Origin: Kineococcus xinjiangensis
GTDB taxonomy: Bacteria > Actinomycetota > Actinomycetes > Actinomycetales > Kineococcaceae
Length of the DNA stretch: 64,000 nt
Reading direction: 5' to 3'
Assembly (NCBI RefSeq): GCF_002934625.1
Contig: NZ_PTJD01000014.1
Span: 1 to 64,000, forward strand
The position numbers and the translations under genes are program-made. The notes under the pieces are model-generated. The model saw nothing but the letters and a program-made list of their open reading frames with translations. It was not told the DNA's origin and did no database searches. Below, piece by piece: positions 61,781 to 64,000 of this stretch. Within the stretch, counting starts at the first letter, position 1. Each line of letters begins with the position of its first letter.

Positions 61781-63088
61781 TCAGCTCGCGGACACCTGCG
61801 CGCGGGCGGCGGCCCAGCGGGAGTTCAGGTCCCCGAAGACGAAGGCCTCGTCGCCCTCGGCGGCGCCCCGGGCGACGTCGAGGAACTCCTGGCGGTACTT
61901 CTCCCCCGCCAGGTCGATCTCCGCGGTGTTGTAGATGTCGGAGAGGACGCTCTCCTCGCCGGCCGGTGCGGGCGAGAGCTCCACCTGCTCCACGCCGTGG
62001 GCCTCGAAGTCCTCCAGGGCCGGGGGCGCCTCCCCGTCGAGGCGGGGGGACAGCCCGCCCTGCTCCGCCGCGAACCCGGAGGAGTCCAGGAACCAGTCGA
62101 CCCACGCCCGGGCAGCGTCCGCGTTGTCGGAGTGCCTGCTGATGCCGATCTTGTAGTCGCCGCTCACGGTGGAGTGGAAGTCGCCGTCCACCTTCCACGG
62201 CATGGGCCAGAAGCCGATGTCGTCGGCCGACCCGCCGGCCGCCTCCGCCGCCTCCTGCATCTGGGGCACGGCCCACGAGCCGAGCACCATCGTCGCGACC
62301 TCACCGGAACCGATGAGGTTCTTCGACTCCTCCCAGTTCGTCGTCGTCGGGTCCGGCTCGGACAGCCCGCGCTCGACGATCCGGTAGAGCAGGGAGTCGA
62401 TGGCGTGCTGCTCCTTCCCCTCGGTCCAGGGCGCGTCGTCGCGGGTGCGCTCCAGGAGCGCGTCGGGCCCTGCGATGGAGCCCTGGTTGGACTGCCACTG
62501 CGCCAGCGGCCATCCGTCGGCGTAGTTGGTGTAGTACGGGATCGCGTCGGTCTTCTCGTCGATCGCGGCCAGCGCCTGCAGGAACTCCTCGGGCGTCTCC
62601 GGCGGGGCCGTGATCCCGGCCTCCGCCCACACGTCGGTGTTGAGGACGTAGCCCATGGCGGTGCCGAAGGTCGCCAGCCCGTACACCTCCCCCTCGTAGG
62701 CCGCCTCGTCGACGAACCGGTAGGTGCGGCCGAGCTCCTCGGTGCTGCCGAGCGGCGCGAAGAACTGCGGGAGCTGGTCCTTGGTGACCTGGTTGGGGAT
62801 GAGGAGGACGTCGCCGTAGTCGCGGGAGTTCAGGCGGACGGAGACGTCGCCCTCGTAGTCGGTGACGGCCTCGAACTGCACGTCGACGCCGGGGTGGAGG
62901 GCCTCGAACTCCTTCGCGTAGCCCGCCAGCGTGGTGTCCACGATGTCCGTGCGGTTCGTCAGGACGGTCACCGTGCCGGTGATCTCGCCGTCCGCGCCGT
63001 CGGTGCCGGAGGCACCTCCGGCACCGCAGCCTGCGAGCAGTGCCGCCGCGGCGGCCGTCGTGACCAGAGGGGTGGTCTTCCGGGACAT
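61781..63088 (-). CDS. carbohydrate ABC transporter substrate-binding lipoprotein
   Basis: A 435-residue lipoprotein: signal with lipobox ALLAGCGAG (Cys about residue 21), then a family 1 sugar-binding fold (VTVLTNRTDIVDTTLAGYAKEF, GDVLLIPNQV, GYVLNTDVW, GEVATMVLGSWAVPQM). Inferred to capture beta-mannosides or manno-oligosaccharides because of the downstream beta-mannosidase. The ATG at 63088 has GAGGA 8 bases upstream. First gene of the operon, with CCGGTT operators in its promoter region. Confidence 0.88.
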   Translation of the reverse strand: MSRKTTPLVTTAAAAALLAGCGAGGASGTDGADGEITGTVTVLTNRTDIVDTTLAGYAKEFEALHPGVDVQFEAVTDYEGDVSVRLNSRDYGDVLLIPNQVTKDQLPQFFAPLGSTEELGRTYRFVDEAAYEGEVYGLATFGTAMGYVLNTDVWAEAGITAPPETPEEFLQALAAIDEKTDAIPYYTNYADGWPLAQWQSNQGSIAGPDALLERTRDDAPWTEGKEQHAIDSLLYRIVERGLSEPDPTTTNWEESKNLIGSGEVATMVLGSWAVPQMQEAAEAAGGSADDIGFWPMPWKVDGDFHSTVSGDYKIGISRHSDNADAARAWVDWFLDSSGFAAEQGGLSPRLDGEAPPALEDFEAHGVEQVELSPAPAGEESVLSDIYNTAEIDLAGEKYRQEFLDVARGAAEGDEAFVFGDLNSRWAAARAQVSAS

Positions 63089-63189
63089 GTCGTGGTCCTC
63101 GCTCTCGTCGTCGTCGACAGGGGTGGAGCGGTGCGCGGATGCCGGGCGGCGGTGCATCGCCGGCCCGCGGCGGCCTCGAGACAGGAGTG

Positions 63190-63246
63190 AAGCGGTTAAG
63201 TAAAGCCAAGTCAACCGGTTCAGCAATCTGGGCTTGACCGGTTAAG
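63190..63246. promoter_or_regulatory. three CCGGTT/CGGTTAA operators before the mannoside operon
   Basis: Three related sites: AAGCGGTTAAG (63190-63200), TCAACCGGTTCAG (63211-63223) and TTGACCGGTTAAG (63234-63246), the latter two spaced 23 bases apart. The AACCGGTT-like palindromic core is typical of LacI-family operators in actinobacteria. They control the binding-protein/permease/mannosidase operon (inference). No LacI gene for it lies inside the window. Confidence 0.6.
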
Positions 63247-63330
63247 CCCTGCACGGACGGGGCTCCGGGCTCCCCGACGGCCCGGCCCTCGTCGCGCCCG
63301 TCCCGGACGGTCCCCGGCCGCCGAGGACCC

Positions 63331-64000
63331 CTACCCCACCAGTCCCGCCGCCGCCGCCGCGGCCAGACCCGGGGCCAGCGGCGCCCGCGGCAGCAGCGTG
63401 GCCTGCACCGCGTGGTACAGGTCCGGCTTGCCCGGCCACACCGTCGCCGCCGACCGGTTGCCGCTGTCCAGCTCGTGCCGCCACGAACCCCGCTCCACGT
63501 CGACGAAGTGCAGGCGCACGTGGTCCCACCACTGCGCGTACAGCTCGGCGTAGGAGTCCGCCCCCGTCCGGGCGTGCAGGGTCGCGGCCGCCCCCACGGC
63601 CTCCGCGGCGACCCAGTGCAGGCGCTGCCGCACCACCGGCCGCCCGTCCCAGTCCGTCGTGTAGACGAAACCCGCAGCGCCGTCGGCGTTCCAGCCGTCG
63701 CGGACCGCTCGCGAGAACAGGGCCTCGGCGCTCTCCAGCAACCACCCCGGAGCCGTCGCCCCCAGCGCGGCCTCCAGGTGCAGGAGGAGGCGCGACCACT
63801 CCAGCGCATGCCCGACCGTCGCACCGAAGGGCTTGAACTGGTCCCCCGGGCACTCGCGGTTGTACTCCGGCTGCGGCCGCCACTCCTCGTCGAAGTGCTC
63901 CGGCAGCCGCCACTCGCGCTCCCGCGCCCACCCCACCGCGCGCTCCGCGATGCGCAGCGCGCGGTCGAGGAGCGCCCGCTCCCCGCGGGCGTCGAAGGCG
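63331..64000 (-). CDS. AGE-family epimerase/isomerase (partial, 5' end outside window)
   Basis: The C-terminal 223 or so residues of an N-acylglucosamine 2-epimerase-family (alpha6/alpha6 barrel) protein. Visible signatures: QFKPFGATVGHALEWSRLLL (catalytic His in GHALEW), GFVYTTDWDGRPVVRQRLHWVAAEA, and GKPDLYHAVQA. The frame stays open to the window edge, so the start lies beyond 64000. Members interconvert mannose and fructose, or epimerise mannosyl/cello-oligosaccharides. Beside a beta-mannosidase operon, a mannose isomerase role is inferred. Confidence 0.85.
   Translation of the reverse strand, partial: AFDARGERALLDRALRIAERAVGWAREREWRLPEHFDEEWRPQPEYNRECPGDQFKPFGATVGHALEWSRLLLHLEAALGATAPGWLLESAEALFSRAVRDGWNADGAAGFVYTTDWDGRPVVRQRLHWVAAEAVGAAATLHARTGADSYAELYAQWWDHVRLHFVDVERGSWRHELDSGNRSAATVWPGKPDLYHAVQATLLPRAPLAPGLAAAAAAGLVG

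Overview
The window is high-GC DNA (roughly three quarters G+C by eye). It has GTG starts, GTGA/ATGA start-stop overlaps, an adrenodoxin-reductase-type FprA, an ECF41-type sigma factor and an srsABC-like phenolic-lipid operon. This points to an actinomycete chromosome. The mix of LamG proteins, many GGDEF proteins and sugar ABC systems would suit Kineococcus or a relative, but the genus is inference. No rRNA, tRNA, CRISPR array, phage or insertion sequence was recognised.

Layout. 1-3.8 kb: a serine beta-lactamase-fold hydrolase facing an alpha/beta hydrolase and a fused PfkB/P-loop kinase. 3.9-17.2 kb: the most unusual region. A divergent TasA/camelysin-like secreted protein sits beside an operon holding a Pro-Ala-stalk membrane protein, a membrane diguanylate cyclase, a SipW-type signal peptidase fused to its own TasA-like substrate domain, and two giant five-LamG proteins. 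The second LamG gene follows a collapsed 41-codon remnant of the peptidase-fusion gene, so the module was duplicated in tandem and then trimmed. 17.3-21.4 kb: fprA, a polar amino acid ABC transporter and a small acetyltransferase-like protein. 21.4-26.4 kb: a DUF6328 membrane protein, a type III PKS/methyltransferase/flavin monooxygenase operon with a divergent UbiA prenyltransferase, and a YtxH protein.

26.4-31.1 kb: copper amine oxidase, an ECF41 (SigJ-like) sigma factor and a divergent NAD(P)-binding oxidoreductase carrying a good ECF41 promoter, then a uronate-dehydrogenase-like SDR. 31.1-35.6 kb: a Tat-exported GH43 with an AbfB domain, and a FIST sensor protein paired with a GAF-GGDEF diguanylate cyclase. 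35.7-44 kb: an alpha-glucoside/maltose system (GH13, two LacI regulators, MalE/F/G-type transporter) with TTGCAA-type operators. 44-52.8 kb: a matrixin-type metalloprotease, DUF2630, an endonuclease/phosphatase-fold protein, a nucleotidyltransferase-like protein, a universal stress protein, pyruvate carboxylase and an unknown helical protein. 52.9-57.1 kb: a GAF-GGDEF-EAL membrane protein and a subtilase with a Trp-repeat tail. 57.2-64 kb: a beta-mannoside utilisation cluster (GH2 beta-mannosidase, ABC permeases, binding protein, partial AGE epimerase) with CCGGTT operators upstream.

Two themes join the genes. One is cell surface and second messenger signalling: three GGDEF proteins, one inside the SipW/LamG operon, plus exported surface proteins and proteases. 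The other is uptake and breakdown of plant-type oligosaccharides (arabinan/xylan, alpha-glucosides, beta-mannosides). Both sugar transporters lack an ATPase gene, so a shared MsiK-like ATPase elsewhere is inferred.
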